Notes: a model not told the origin generated them from the letters alone. DNA of 64,000 nt from Fusicatenibacter saccharivorans (GCF_027667425.1 NZ_JAQEGR010000005.1:169341-233340), one strand, 5' to 3'. Counted from the stretch's first letter, positions 15,818 through 25,127 are shown. A program made the numbers and translations.

Positions 15818-17017
15818 TCATTTCATCTGTTCTGCCAGCGGCCGGCGGATTTTCTTTCTCGTCAGTTCCACGAGATGAAGCGCCGTCATATCCACAACTT
15901 TGGTCTGGACGGGATCTTCCCGCACAAGACCCTGCAGGAAGCCGAGAAGGCGCTCCTCCTGCTCTTTTTCCGGCATGTTGATAAAGTCAACCAGGATCAG
16001 ACCGGAAATCCCGCGCAGGCGGATCTGGCGGGCGATTTCGCGGGCTGCCTCCTGGTTTACGCTGTACAGAAACGTATTTTTCCGTCCGCCGAGCTGCTTT
16101 CCGCTGTTCACATCGATCGCGGTCAGCGCTTCGGTCGGTTCGATCACGAGGAATCCGCCGGAAGGCAGATCCACACGTTTGTCGAGTGCCTGTTTTACGT
16201 GATTTTCGAGATTTTCTTTCTTTGTCAGTGTGGTAAGCTGATCCTCATACCAGGTCAGGCGGCAGTCGTGAAAATCATGGCGCTCCAGATATTCTCTGCA
16301 GATCTCATACGTTTCTCTGTCATCTGTCACAAGTTCTGAAACTGACGGTGCATACCGTTTGACGAGCTCCGGCACGGCATCTGACGCCCGATACAGGCAG
16401 GAGTACAGGCTCCGCATCGTTCCATACTGGACAATCCGCGCGAGTTTTTCGGACAGCTCGAGATATTCCTGCCGGATCTCTTCTTCCGAAGCATCAGCGG
16501 ATGCGGTGCGGAAGATCACGCCAAACGGAAGGCTTCCGCCGGAAAGCTCTGGAAACATCCGGCTTCCCAGTTCTTTTAACCGTTTTTTCTGCTCCGGCAG
16601 AAGGCGTCCCGAGCATGAGATTTCCGGCTTTCCATAATAGAGCGCCAGGGCACTTCCCGAAAGAGAAAGTTCTGCTGTCGCCGACGGAAGCTTCGTTTTC
16701 TGCGCTTCCCGCTGGATCTGCACGACAATTTCATCTCCGACATGCAGTTCCGTTCCCGGTGCTTTTTTCAGAAGATACCCTTCTTTTACACGGGACAGAT
16801 CAAGAAAACAGCTCTGCTGCTCCGCAAACGAGACAAATGCCCCGCGGATCCCGGGCGCCAGTTTTTCCACCCGGCCGACATAGATATTGCCAAGCAGCGT
16901 TTCCTTCTCCCTGCAGAGGGCCGTCAGTTCGACCGGTCTTTCTCCTTCCACCAGCGTGTGTACCAGGTAATCTTTTCCCTCCCACGGCAGATGGGCAATG
17001 ACAACTCGTTTACTCAA
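15818..17017 (-). CDS. rng: Ribonuclease G/E family endoribonuclease
   Basis: A 399-residue RNase E/G. The N-terminal S1-like part (ETLLGNIYVGRVEKLAPGIRGAFVSF) precedes the catalytic DNase I-like domain with TAIDVNSGKQLG and LILVDFINMPE, the two metal-binding aspartates. The protein stops at TRKKIRRPLAEQMK, just where E. coli RNase G would continue into its Cys-rich zinc link. The zinc-link and small domain are therefore absent, as in many clostridial homologues. Start: TTG, six bases after GGAG. It overlaps the preceding gene by eight bases. Confidence 0.92.
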   Translation of the reverse strand: MSKRVVIAHLPWEGKDYLVHTLVEGERPVELTALCREKETLLGNIYVGRVEKLAPGIRGAFVSFAEQQSCFLDLSRVKEGYLLKKAPGTELHVGDEIVVQIQREAQKTKLPSATAELSLSGSALALYYGKPEISCSGRLLPEQKKRLKELGSRMFPELSGGSLPFGVIFRTASADASEEEIRQEYLELSEKLARIVQYGTMRSLYSCLYRASDAVPELVKRYAPSVSELVTDDRETYEICREYLERHDFHDCRLTWYEDQLTTLTKKENLENHVKQALDKRVDLPSGGFLVIEPTEALTAIDVNSGKQLGGRKNTFLYSVNQEAAREIARQIRLRGISGLILVDFINMPEKEQEERLLGFLQGLVREDPVQTKVVDMTALHLVELTRKKIRRPLAEQMK

Positions 17018-17717
17018 CTTCTTCTCCTAATGCTTCCAGCGGAACCAGCTTTCGCTCTTCTTCCGTTCCGATGTCTGCGTAAACTTCCTCGCGCAGAATC
17101 GTGTATGCAAACGGCGGCAGTTCAACCCCGCACCATTTGCAGAACGCTTCCATCACGAGCTCCGGTTTCAGGTTCGAAACACTTCCGGTGGAGAGCTGCA
17201 TCCAGACACCGCTTTTCTTTGCTTTCATATCGTAAATCCATGGGCGGATATCGGTCAGCTTTTCGCTTCGTTTTGTCTTTCGCATGATCTCAATCTGCGG
17301 AAGTGCAAAAAACACCGGTACTTTCGTTTCCAGATCAATCTCCGGCATTTTTCCCTCGCGGAACTGCACGAGATAATCGGCTCCTGCTACGAGAGACATT
17401 GCCTTGCTTGCTTTTCCATCCGGCACATGGCGGGCGGAAAGCACTTCCATTCCCTCAACCATCGTCGCATTCAGACGTTTTACAATCTCGTCGGTTTTCA
17501 TATCTTCCGCGAGCACCATATCGAAATATTCACCGGTGCTGCTGATGCCGACACCGAGCGGAGAAGCAAACGACAGCAGCATGTGCGGGCTGAAGCCCTC
17601 GGAATAAGCGATCGGAAGTTCCGCACGGCGGATTGCTTTCTGGAAGTAACGCATCACATCCAGATGACCCACAAATTTCATCACACCTGTTTTGGCAAAC
17701 TTAATTCTGATTTTCAT
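17010..17717 (-). CDS. TIGR03936 family radical-SAM-associated protein (DUF2344)
   Basis: About 235 residues, beginning MKIRIKFAKTGVMKFVGHLDVMRYFQKAIRRA, which is diagnostic of the TIGR03936/DUF2344 family. This family almost always travels with a TIGR03960 radical-SAM protein and RNase G, exactly as here. The biochemical role is not established. A role in RNA or ribosome maturation is often suspected from the company it keeps. Start: ATG ending at 17717 after GGAGG; it overlaps the upstream gene by 17 bases, so translation is probably coupled. Confidence 0.9.
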   Translation of the reverse strand: MKIRIKFAKTGVMKFVGHLDVMRYFQKAIRRAELPIAYSEGFSPHMLLSFASPLGVGISSTGEYFDMVLAEDMKTDEIVKRLNATMVEGMEVLSARHVPDGKASKAMSLVAGADYLVQFREGKMPEIDLETKVPVFFALPQIEIMRKTKRSEKLTDIRPWIYDMKAKKSGVWMQLSTGSVSNLKPELVMEAFCKWCGVELPPFAYTILREEVYADIGTEEERKLVPLEALGEEVE

Positions 17718-19566
17718 AGCAGACACCTCCTCCGAATGATTTTGCTCCGCAGCCGGAACACTGCATCTTACAGTTCGGGGTAACGGTTTCCTGCTGTGCC
17801 CGCTCCCATTCGCGGATCAGGAATTTTTTCGTCACGCCGATATCAAGGAAATCCCACGGAAGGATCTCATCGGTGCTGCGCTTACGGCAGGCATAGAACG
17901 AAACGTCAATGCCGGTCTCTGCAAACGCTTCTTCCCAGGCATCTTTCCGGAAATACTCGGACCAGGCATCGAAAATAGCACCTTTTCTGTACGCTTTTTC
18001 AATAACTTCGGCACATTTCCGGTCACCGCGTGCAAGGAATCCCTCCAGAAGGGAAATATCTGCCTCATGATAAATGTAACGGATGCTCTTCTGATTCAGC
18101 TGTGCGCGGACCTCTGCCTTTACAATCGCCGCTTTGTCAAGAAACTCCCTCTCCGTGTTCATCGGTGCCCACTGGAACGGAGTGAACGGCTTCGGAATAA
18201 AGAACGAGGAGCTTGCCGTAATCTGGCATTTTCCGTTTCTCTGGTCTTTCGGAATCTCATAGTAACGCTCTGCGATCTTTTCCGCCAGATGCGCAATTCC
18301 TTTGATATCATCCTCGGTCTCGGTCGGAAGGCCCAGCATGAAATACAGTTTTACTTTATTCCAGCCGCCCTCAAACGCTTTTCCGGCTCCGTCGAGAATG
18401 ACTTCCTCGGTCAGACCTTTATTAATAACATTCCGCATCCGCTGGCTTCCCGCCTCCGGTGCGAAGGTCAGGCTGCTCTTTTTGATATCCTGTACCTTGC
18501 TCATGACATCGAGGGAAAATGCGTCGATTCGAAGAGACGGAAGGGAAATATTGACACCTTTTTCCGGGCAGCTGTCGATCAGATAGTTGACAAGCTCCGG
18601 AAGATGGCTGTAATCACTCGAGCTCAAAGAACTCAACGAAATCTCATCGTGGCCGGTATTGCGCAGCATATGGGTCGCAAGTTCTTTTAACTTCTCCACA
18701 TCGCGCTCTCTTGTCGGACGGTACACCATACCCGCCTGGCAGAAACGGCAGCCGCGGATACAGCCGCGCTGGATCTCCAGAACGACACGGTCCTGTGTTG
18801 CCTTGATAAACGGCACGACCGGTTTCTCCGGATACGTTGCCTCGGTCATATCCATGACGAGCTGTTTTTTGATCTTTTCCGGCGCTTCCGGGATGGACGG
18901 CGTAAAGGCTGCAACGGTTCCGTCCTCGTGGTACGTTACTTCATAAAACTGCGGTACGTAAATGCCCGGGATCTGGCATGCCTTTTTCAGAAAATCCAGA
19001 CGGGTTCCGCCGTTCTTTTTATTTTCCAGATACGTGTCGAAAAGCTGGTCGTACACAACCTCACCCTCTCCGATGTAAAACAGGTCGAAGAACGGAGCGA
19101 TCGGCTCCGGGTTGTACGTACACGGGCCGCCGCCGATGACGATCGGGTCCTCGCCGGTACGCTCCACCGCATGCAGCGGGATTCCGGCAAGGTCGAGCGC
19201 CTGCAGAACGTTTGTATAACACATCTCATACTGCAGGGTGATGAACAGGAAATCCTCGTTTTTCACCGACTCCTGGGATTCCAGGCCGAACAGCGGAATG
19301 TTCTGTTCACGCATCACGCGGTCCAGATCCGGCCATGGGGAATAAACTCGCTCGCACCACATGTCCTCGCGTTTGTTGAACATATCGTACAGGATCTGGA
19401 TGCCAAGGTGGGACATACCGATCTCATACACATCCGGGAACAGGAATGCGCCGCGCAGGGCTACTTTCTCTTTGTCTTTTACGACACTGTTGAATTCATT
19501 TCCAATGTATCGCGCAGGCTGCTCAATCTGGAGCAGCACTTCTTCTGGCAATGCTAATTTTCTCAT
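17701..19566 (-). CDS. TIGR03960 family B12-binding-domain radical SAM protein
   Basis: A 621-residue radical-SAM enzyme. The N-terminal part (to about residue 200) is a B12-binding-like Rossmann domain. The radical-SAM cluster motif follows in IQRGCIRGCRFCQAG (CxxxCxxC). The C terminus ends with Cys-rich CKMQCSGCGAKSFGGG, which may hold a second metal site. It is followed with overlap by its partner TIGR03936 and by RNase G. Function is unknown. The conserved trio suggests an RNA-linked modification, which is inference. Confidence 0.9.
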   Translation of the reverse strand: MRKLALPEEVLLQIEQPARYIGNEFNSVVKDKEKVALRGAFLFPDVYEIGMSHLGIQILYDMFNKREDMWCERVYSPWPDLDRVMREQNIPLFGLESQESVKNEDFLFITLQYEMCYTNVLQALDLAGIPLHAVERTGEDPIVIGGGPCTYNPEPIAPFFDLFYIGEGEVVYDQLFDTYLENKKNGGTRLDFLKKACQIPGIYVPQFYEVTYHEDGTVAAFTPSIPEAPEKIKKQLVMDMTEATYPEKPVVPFIKATQDRVVLEIQRGCIRGCRFCQAGMVYRPTRERDVEKLKELATHMLRNTGHDEISLSSLSSSDYSHLPELVNYLIDSCPEKGVNISLPSLRIDAFSLDVMSKVQDIKKSSLTFAPEAGSQRMRNVINKGLTEEVILDGAGKAFEGGWNKVKLYFMLGLPTETEDDIKGIAHLAEKIAERYYEIPKDQRNGKCQITASSSFFIPKPFTPFQWAPMNTEREFLDKAAIVKAEVRAQLNQKSIRYIYHEADISLLEGFLARGDRKCAEVIEKAYRKGAIFDAWSEYFRKDAWEEAFAETGIDVSFYACRKRSTDEILPWDFLDIGVTKKFLIREWERAQQETVTPNCKMQCSGCGAKSFGGGVCYENQN

Positions 19567-19591
19567 GCAATTCTCTCACTTGTTCTTATTT

Positions 19592-20638
19592 TTATTTGTC
19601 CAGATACGCCGCAAGCAGTTCCAGCGTATTCTTCACGCCGTCCACATGGCTTCTCTCATATCCATGGGATGCGTACACACCGGCGCCGATCAGGGCATGG
19701 CGTGCGTCTGCGCCGCCGCGGAGCGTTGCCTCCACGTCAGAGCCGTAGTGCGGGTAAACATCCGCCGCATAGTCGATTCCGTTTGCTTTTGCTGCCGCAA
19801 TCAGCTCACCGGTAAAATCGTAGCTGTAAGGGCCGCCGCTGTCTTTGACGCAGATGGATACCTGATGCTCTTTACACTCCAGTCCGTCGCCGACACAGCC
19901 CATATCAACAGAAAGGATATCCGTCACACCCTCCGGCACGGAAGCAGATCCGCCGTGGCCGACTTCTTCGTACACGGTGATGTGCTGATAAACCGGACGG
20001 GACGGTGTGATATTTTCTTCTTTTAAATACTTCGCATAGCCGAGCAGGATTGCAACGCTCAGTTTATCATCGAGAAAACGGCTCTTGATGTATCCCTTCT
20101 CGGTGATGCGGGTTCTCGTCTCAAAGCAGACGATATCACCGGTCTCGATGCCGAGCGCTTTTGTCTCCTCTTTGGAGAAGACCATCTCATCCAGAACGAC
20201 CTCCATATTGTCGTAGGTGCGGTCCTGCTGGTCGTAGGAACCGTTGACATGGATCGACGGGTTGTTCATCTGGAAGCAGCCCTCGTACCGTTTTCCGTCT
20301 CTTGTGATGACAACGCAGTTTTCCGTCTCCGCATTGTTCGGATTCATACCGCCGAGCGCGGTGAGACGAAGACGGCCGTTTCCTTTCACTTCCGCTACCA
20401 TGCCGCCGAGCGTATCGGTATGTGTCTCCACAAGGACACCGCCGTTTCCTTCACAGCCTTTGGCAAGCTGCACCAGAAGGCCGCCCTTTGTGGTGATCAC
20501 CGGCGCATAGCCCATCGCTTCGTACTCTGCTTTCAGCCATGCAATGGCATCTTTCGTGTAGCCGGTCGGGCTGTCGATGGAGAGCAGTTTTTTCAGTTTC
20601 TCTGTTATAAAATCAACATAAACCTTTGTATTTTTCAT
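19592..20638 (-). CDS. M42 family metallopeptidase (aminopeptidase)
   Basis: A 348-residue cytoplasmic aminopeptidase of the M42/FrvX type. Metal and catalytic residues are seen in VETHTDTLGGM (His, Asp), SRFLDDKLSV (bridging Asp), VYEEVGHGGSA (Glu pair) and SVDMGCVG (Asp). It probably trims peptides during protein turnover. I start at the ATG ending at 20638, seven bases after GGAGG; the 62 residues upstream in frame are leader sequence. The TIGR03960 gene follows 25 bases later, so this promoter may drive the whole string to the CPBP gene. Confidence 0.92.
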   Translation of the reverse strand: MKNTKVYVDFITEKLKKLLSIDSPTGYTKDAIAWLKAEYEAMGYAPVITTKGGLLVQLAKGCEGNGGVLVETHTDTLGGMVAEVKGNGRLRLTALGGMNPNNAETENCVVITRDGKRYEGCFQMNNPSIHVNGSYDQQDRTYDNMEVVLDEMVFSKEETKALGIETGDIVCFETRTRITEKGYIKSRFLDDKLSVAILLGYAKYLKEENITPSRPVYQHITVYEEVGHGGSASVPEGVTDILSVDMGCVGDGLECKEHQVSICVKDSGGPYSYDFTGELIAAAKANGIDYAADVYPHYGSDVEATLRGGADARHALIGAGVYASHGYERSHVDGVKNTLELLAAYLDK

Positions 20639-20656
20639 GTTTCTTCCTCCATTTTT

Positions 20657-20701
20657 GTTTCTGTTTTTTCTTCTTTTTTCGAAACATTTTGAAACAGAAA
20701 C
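20657..20701. repeat. Inverted repeat in the M42 peptidase leader
   Basis: GTTTCTGTTT and AAACAGAAAC form a perfect ten-base stem around an AT-rich loop, located in the leader of the peptidase gene. It could be an operator or an RNA hairpin; no known regulator is recognised. Confidence 0.35.
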
Positions 20702-20740
20702 TGCAGATTTTTTTCTTTCCGAAAAAAGATCCTGCCCTTC

Positions 20741-20769
20741 ATCATACCACAGAAATAAATTGGATACAA
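20741..20769 (-). promoter_or_regulatory. Promoter of the M42 peptidase operon
   Basis: On the minus strand, TTGTAT, 17 bases, then TATGAT with a TG just upstream of the -10. It leaves a leader of about 95 bases. Confidence 0.65.
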
Positions 20770-20862
20770 CCATCGGAAAACGGAAAAATGGAAATAAGGA
20801 AAATGTAACTGGACAAACTACCATATGCCATGCTATGTTTGAAGAGGGGGATACATTATTAG

Positions 20863-20891
20863 CTGTTATTCAAAAAAGTTTCTTCTATAAT
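20863..20891 (+). promoter_or_regulatory. Promoter of the YitT-like gene
   Basis: A perfect TATAAT lies at 20886-20891, with a weak -35 (CTGTTA) 17 bases upstream. The start codon is about 40 bases further on. Confidence 0.5.
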
Positions 20892-20932
20892 AAAATGAAG
20901 GTCGCCTCAAATTCAAATAAAGGAGCAAAAAA

Positions 20933-21808
20933 ATGGACACAAAAGAACAGGCATCGCAGCCTGCATTACAAACGTTAAAAGAATATGCTGTCATTACCGC
21001 AGCTGTTCTGATCATGGACATTGGAATTTATGTTTTTAAATTCCCCAATAATTTTTCTTTCGGCGGTGTATCCGGTATGGCCGTTGTCATCTGCCGGTTT
21101 CTTCCGTTCACTGCCTCACAGATCAACCTTTTTATCAACCTGCTGCTTCTGCTGGTTGGTTTTGCTGTGCTGGGGCGGAACTTCGGCGTCAAGACAGCCT
21201 ACGTGACCGTGCTTTCCTCGGTTCTTCTGAACATTTTTGAAAAGCTGTTTCCGATGGCACATCCGCTTACCGATGAGATCATGCTGGAGCTCTGCTTTGC
21301 CATTATTCTTCCGGCACTGGCGGCAGCACTGCTGTTTTTTGAGAATGCCTCCGGCGGCGGCACAGACATCATCGCCATGATTATTAAAAAATATTCTACA
21401 ATGAATATTTCCACTGCCCTGCTGGTGACCGACCTCATCGTTGTCATCCTTGCTTTCCTGATTTTCGATACCTTAACCGGACTTTGTTCGGTTCTCGGTC
21501 TGATAGCGAAAACACTGCTGATTGACAAAACGATTGAGCGGATGAAGCTGAATAAATTTTTTACGATTATCTCCAACAATCCGCAGCCGATCTGCGATTT
21601 CATCACAAAGGATCTCAATCACAGCGCAACCCTTTACGACGCCGTCGGCGCTTACTCCGACCAGCAGCGGACAGTCATTCTCACGGTTGTGGATGTCAAG
21701 CAGGCCGTCTATCTTCAGCGGTTTATTCATGATACCGAGCCGACCGCGTTTATTGCGATCACAAAGAGCAGCGAAATTATCGGAAAAGGCTTCATGAGTT
21801 ATATCTGA
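20933..21808 (+). CDS. YitT family membrane protein (DUF161 + DUF2179)
   Basis: A 291-residue membrane protein. About five to six hydrophobic segments occupy residues 15-185. The conserved NFSFGGVSGMAVVICR and FFENASGGGTDIIAMII stretches are typical of YitT/YczE-like proteins. A soluble DUF2179 domain follows (TIISNNPQPICDFITKDLNHSATLYDAVGAYS to the end). Function is unknown; a transport or sensing role is commonly assumed. It stands alone and divergent from the M42 peptidase. Start: ATG seven bases after AAAGGAG. Confidence 0.9.
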   Translation: MDTKEQASQPALQTLKEYAVITAAVLIMDIGIYVFKFPNNFSFGGVSGMAVVICRFLPFTASQINLFINLLLLLVGFAVLGRNFGVKTAYVTVLSSVLLNIFEKLFPMAHPLTDEIMLELCFAIILPALAAALLFFENASGGGTDIIAMIIKKYSTMNISTALLVTDLIVVILAFLIFDTLTGLCSVLGLIAKTLLIDKTIERMKLNKFFTIISNNPQPICDFITKDLNHSATLYDAVGAYSDQQRTVILTVVDVKQAVYLQRFIHDTEPTAFIAITKSSEIIGKGFMSYI

Positions 21809-21833
21809 TCGATTCAAACCATATTTTTCACGC

Positions 21834-21870
21834 AAAAAATCCGAAGGTTTTTGACGCCTTCGGATTTCTT
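21834..21870. terminator. Bidirectional terminator between the YitT-like gene and ctc
   Basis: AAATCCGAAGG pairs with CCTTCGGATTT around a nine-base loop, with an A run on one side and T-rich sequence on the other. It can end both converging transcripts. Confidence 0.88.
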
Positions 21871-21888
21871 TGTATGTGCTTATTCTGT

Positions 21889-22476
21889 TTATTTCTCTTC
21901 TGCTTCTTCGGTATCTTCTGCCGATGCTTCTACGTTGTGGGAAGCCATCAGACTTACGACAATGGATTCCGGATTGGTCTTTATGGTGATATCCGGGTCA
22001 GCGGCCAAGGACAGATCTTTGACGCGGATGACATCACCGATCTTCATCTCTCCGACATCGACCATTACCTGATCGACCAGGGATGCCGGGTATGCCATGT
22101 AGGCAACCTCGTTCAGATCCTCCTGCAGAACGCCTTCTGCGATCTTTTCATGGTTTACAAGGACAATCTCTGCAACGGAATGAACTTTCTCGTTGCTGAC
22201 CAGTGCCTGGAACTCGATCGAATCGATCTGTCCGGCTACCGGGTTATAATCAACATTTTTGATCAGGACATCGTATGCGGTTCCGTCGACATCCAGCATA
22301 ATCTGGCTGCCTTTGTGGTCTGTCTTCAGCAGTTTCTCGATATCTCTTTTTACCATCTTAACTGGAATGGATTCTTTCATCTCTCTGCCGAATACATTGC
22401 CGACAACGTATCCTTCTCTTCTAAGTCTTTTTGCTTTTACATCCAAACTTCTCTTTTCAGCTTTTAAAGTATTCAT
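21889..22476 (-). CDS. ctc: 50S ribosomal protein L25/general stress protein Ctc
   Basis: A 195-residue protein of the long (TL5/Ctc) L25 type. The N-terminal 5S rRNA-binding domain begins MNTLKAEKRSLDVKAKRLRR and includes GNVFGREMKESIPV. The C-terminal TL5 domain spans about residues 95-180, and the tail is acidic (EDTEEAEEK). Such proteins bind 5S rRNA and are stress-induced in Bacillus. It is a single gene behind a strong promoter with an unusually long leader. Start after GGAGG. Confidence 0.93.
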   Translation of the reverse strand: MNTLKAEKRSLDVKAKRLRREGYVVGNVFGREMKESIPVKMVKRDIEKLLKTDHKGSQIMLDVDGTAYDVLIKNVDYNPVAGQIDSIEFQALVSNEKVHSVAEIVLVNHEKIAEGVLQEDLNEVAYMAYPASLVDQVMVDVGEMKIGDVIRVKDLSLAADPDITIKTNPESIVVSLMASHNVEASAEDTEEAEEK

Positions 22477-22636
22477 TTACCTTTTCCTCCAAAAATCTGA
22501 TTCTTAGCAGGCTTCTTATCTTGTGAAGGGTGTTAAGTTTGCTTTGCCTTGTGGCTATGAATAAGTTTCTTGGAACAGGATGTTTGGGAACATGCAAGGA
22601 AGAATTGGTTTCTTGTTGATTCCTTTTCTTTGTTCT
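22477..22636 (-). promoter_or_regulatory. Long 5' leader of ctc
   Basis: About 160 bases separate the predicted transcription start from the ctc start codon. No known riboswitch or open reading frame is recognised. The length would suit an autoregulatory ribosomal-protein leader, but this is speculation. Confidence 0.35.
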
Positions 22637-22642
22637 AGATGT

Positions 22643-22671
22643 AATATAATACCACAAACACGATTTGTCAA
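22643..22671 (-). promoter_or_regulatory. Promoter of ctc
   Basis: On the minus strand, TTGACA, 17 bases, then TATATT: a near-consensus vegetative promoter. Confidence 0.85.
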
Positions 22672-22706
22672 CCCGGATTTTCCGATTTCACAGTTTCTTC
22701 ACATTT

Positions 22707-23711
22707 TCAGCACGCTTCCTTATATTCCATCAGTTTCTGGCGTGCTGTGCGGTTCAGACTGCGCGGTACAGCAATCTCAATCGTCGCATAATGATCACCG
22801 TGCACGTTCGCATCTTTCATCGATACCATGCCCTTGCCGCGCAGACGGAGCTTACTGCCGGACTGTGTTCCTTCCTTGATTTTGCAGACCACATCTCCGT
22901 ACAGTGTCGAGACACGCGCTTCACCGCCAAAGACTGCCGTTGTGTATGGAATCTGAATCGTCGTGTAGATGTCCATTCCGCGCCGTTCAAAGCCTTTCTT
23001 TTCTTCTACATTGACCTTCAAAATCAGATCGCCGCGGCGGCCGTTTGATCCTGTATGGCCTTTGCCGCGCAGACGGATGCTCTTTCCGCTCTCGATACCG
23101 GCCGGGATTTTAACCAGCAGCGTATTGGTCGTTCCATCCGGGTTCCGCAGGGTAATCTGTTTTTCACAGCCCGATGCCGCTTCCTCCAGGCGGATCGAAA
23201 CCTCAGCGTGCAGATCGAGATCCTCTGCCGTACCGCGGCCGGAAAATGCATCCTCAAACGGATGTCTGCTACTTCCCGAACGCGTATACCGCTCGCTTCC
23301 GAATCCACGGCTTTTGCCATGAAACATCTGATCAAAGAAATCGCCGAACATATCGTCCGCGTTTCCTTCAAAGTGAAATTCGTGATAGCCGCCGTTGTTT
23401 CCGCTTCCGCCGAACGGGTTTCCATACGCACTGCCGTACGGATTTCCACCGCCCTGCTGGCCGTACGCGCCGGCTCCCTGGTCGAACGCCGCGAATCCGA
23501 ACTGATCGTACATTTTCTTCTTTTCCGGATCGCTTAAGACAGAATACGCTTCTGTCACTTCCTTAAATTTCTTTTCCGCATCCGGGTTTCCCGCATTCGT
23601 ATCGGGATGATATTTTTTCGCCAGTTTCCGGTATGCACGCTTGATTTCTTTCTCGTCTGCATTCCGGCTGACGCCTAATACTTCATAATAATCTCTCTTT
23701 GTTTCCATCAT
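22707..23711 (-). CDS. DnaJ-like co-chaperone without zinc finger (CbpA type)
   Basis: About 334 residues. The J domain (MMETKRDYYEVLGV to about residue 68) contains the HPD motif (KKYHPDTN) that stimulates DnaK ATPase. A Gly/Asn/Phe-rich region follows, then the two C-terminal substrate-binding beta domains. The four CxxCxGxG repeats of true DnaJ are missing, so this is a type-II, CbpA-like J protein. The start is the ATG ending at 23711, six bases after GGAGG. It is transcribed alone, divergent from the alcohol dehydrogenase. Confidence 0.92.
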   Translation of the reverse strand: MMETKRDYYEVLGVSRNADEKEIKRAYRKLAKKYHPDTNAGNPDAEKKFKEVTEAYSVLSDPEKKKMYDQFGFAAFDQGAGAYGQQGGGNPYGSAYGNPFGGSGNNGGYHEFHFEGNADDMFGDFFDQMFHGKSRGFGSERYTRSGSSRHPFEDAFSGRGTAEDLDLHAEVSIRLEEAASGCEKQITLRNPDGTTNTLLVKIPAGIESGKSIRLRGKGHTGSNGRRGDLILKVNVEEKKGFERRGMDIYTTIQIPYTTAVFGGEARVSTLYGDVVCKIKEGTQSGSKLRLRGKGMVSMKDANVHGDHYATIEIAVPRSLNRTARQKLMEYKEAC

Positions 23712-23786
23712 CAGGCACCTCCAGTCAAGCCTTTTCCTGATTTCCCAGGTGAACAATTCCTGGCTCTCTTTATCTGTTCTATTTGT

Positions 23787-23815
23787 ACTATAACACGCAT
23801 TTTTTACACTGTCAA
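23787..23815 (-). promoter_or_regulatory. Promoter of the DnaJ-like gene
   Basis: On the minus strand, TTGACA, 17 bases, then TATAGT. No CIRCE-type heat-shock operator is seen nearby. Confidence 0.82.
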
Positions 23816-23850
23816 TTCTTTTCACGGAAGATTCAAAATTCCTATACGAA

Positions 23851-23879
23851 TTGAAAAACCTGCCGTGCACTGTTACAAT
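23851..23879 (+). promoter_or_regulatory. Promoter of the alcohol dehydrogenase gene
   Basis: TTGAAA, 17 bases, then TACAAT. It is divergent from the DnaJ-like promoter, with the two -35 boxes about 35 bases apart. Confidence 0.75.
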
Positions 23880-23924
23880 AAGAGATATACGATTCTCACG
23901 ATTTTTTATGGAGGTACTTGATTG

Positions 23925-25127
23925 ATGCATTCCATTTTCTGGTTCCGCACCCGGCAGTGGGTGTTGAGCCGCGTTCTTCATCTGACAGAGCATAAGAAAC
24001 AGACACTCCTTGCAGCACCGGATGCCGTTCTGCTGCTCCCCACGTTATTCCGGAAACGCCGGATCTCCCGGATTCTCCTGGTGACTACCCCCGGCTTTGT
24101 CCGCCGCGGAACACTGACGTCTCTGCTGGACGGCTGTAAAAAAGAAAACATTTCCGTCACCATTTTCTCCGAAATCGCCCCGGATCCGCAGATTGAGAGC
24201 GTGGAACAGGGTTTCCGTCTTTATCAGCAGATTCAGGCGCAGGCTATCCTCGCCATCGGCGGCGGATCCGTTCTCGATGCAGCAAAGCTGATCGGTGCCC
24301 GCGTCTGCTGTCCGAAAAAGACGGTTCCTGCGATGCGGGGCCTCCTGAAAGTCCGTCGGAAACTTCCGCCGCTGTTTGCCGTGCCGACGACAGCCGGAAC
24401 CGGTTCGGAGGCAACGGCGGCAGCTGTCATCACAGACTGTATCGACGGGAAACCATACAAATACGCCGTCAATGACCTCTGTCTGATCCCGGATACGGCA
24501 GTTCTCGATCCGCGTCTTACGATCAGCCTCCCGTCCTCTATGACCGCAGATACCGGTATGGATGCCCTGACCCATGCCATGGAAGCTTTTCTGAACCTCT
24601 TCGCCTCCCACAGCGTGCAGAATGCATCCATCGAGGCAGTCTGCGAAAATTTCCATGCCCTGCCCGAAGCCTGGCGTGACGGCTCCCGTCTTGCCGCACG
24701 GCAGGAAATGCTTCATGCATCGTATCTGGCCGGTTTCGCTTTTACCAACAACTTTGTCGGCTACGTCCATGCCATCGCTCACGCCGTCGGTGCACTGTAC
24801 CACATTCCGCACGGAAGAGCCAACGCGGTTCTGCTGCCTGCTGTTCTGCGCGAATACGGTTCCTGCATTGCGCCTAAACTTGCCGTTCTCGCCGATGCGC
24901 TTTCTCTCGGCGGAGATACCGTTTCTGAAAAGGCTGAGCGGATGATTGCAGCTATCGAGGCTATGCGCGATTCGTTTGACATTCCATCCACTCTGCCACA
25001 CCTTTCGCCGAATGATTACACAGAAATAGCACGCCGTGCTTTAAAAGAAGCAAATCCCACCTACCCTGTTCCGCAGATCTGGGATTCTGAAAAAATCTTT
25101 TCTGTGCTCCGCCGTGTACAATCCTAA
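23925..25127 (+). CDS. Iron-containing alcohol dehydrogenase
   Basis: About 400 residues of the group III (Fe-dependent) alcohol dehydrogenase family. The NAD(P)-binding motif AIGGGSVLDAAKLIG precedes the metal site. Metal ligands are seen in TDTGMDALTHAMEAFL (Asp and His) and YVHAIAHAVGALYHIPHGRANAVLL (two His). It reduces aldehydes or oxidises alcohols; the substrate cannot be predicted. The ATG at 23925 lies ten bases after GGAGG. An in-frame TTG one codon earlier (23922) has the better seven-base spacing and may be the true start. Confidence 0.92.
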   Translation: MHSIFWFRTRQWVLSRVLHLTEHKKQTLLAAPDAVLLLPTLFRKRRISRILLVTTPGFVRRGTLTSLLDGCKKENISVTIFSEIAPDPQIESVEQGFRLYQQIQAQAILAIGGGSVLDAAKLIGARVCCPKKTVPAMRGLLKVRRKLPPLFAVPTTAGTGSEATAAAVITDCIDGKPYKYAVNDLCLIPDTAVLDPRLTISLPSSMTADTGMDALTHAMEAFLNLFASHSVQNASIEAVCENFHALPEAWRDGSRLAARQEMLHASYLAGFAFTNNFVGYVHAIAHAVGALYHIPHGRANAVLLPAVLREYGSCIAPKLAVLADALSLGGDTVSEKAERMIAAIEAMRDSFDIPSTLPHLSPNDYTEIARRALKEANPTYPVPQIWDSEKIFSVLRRVQS

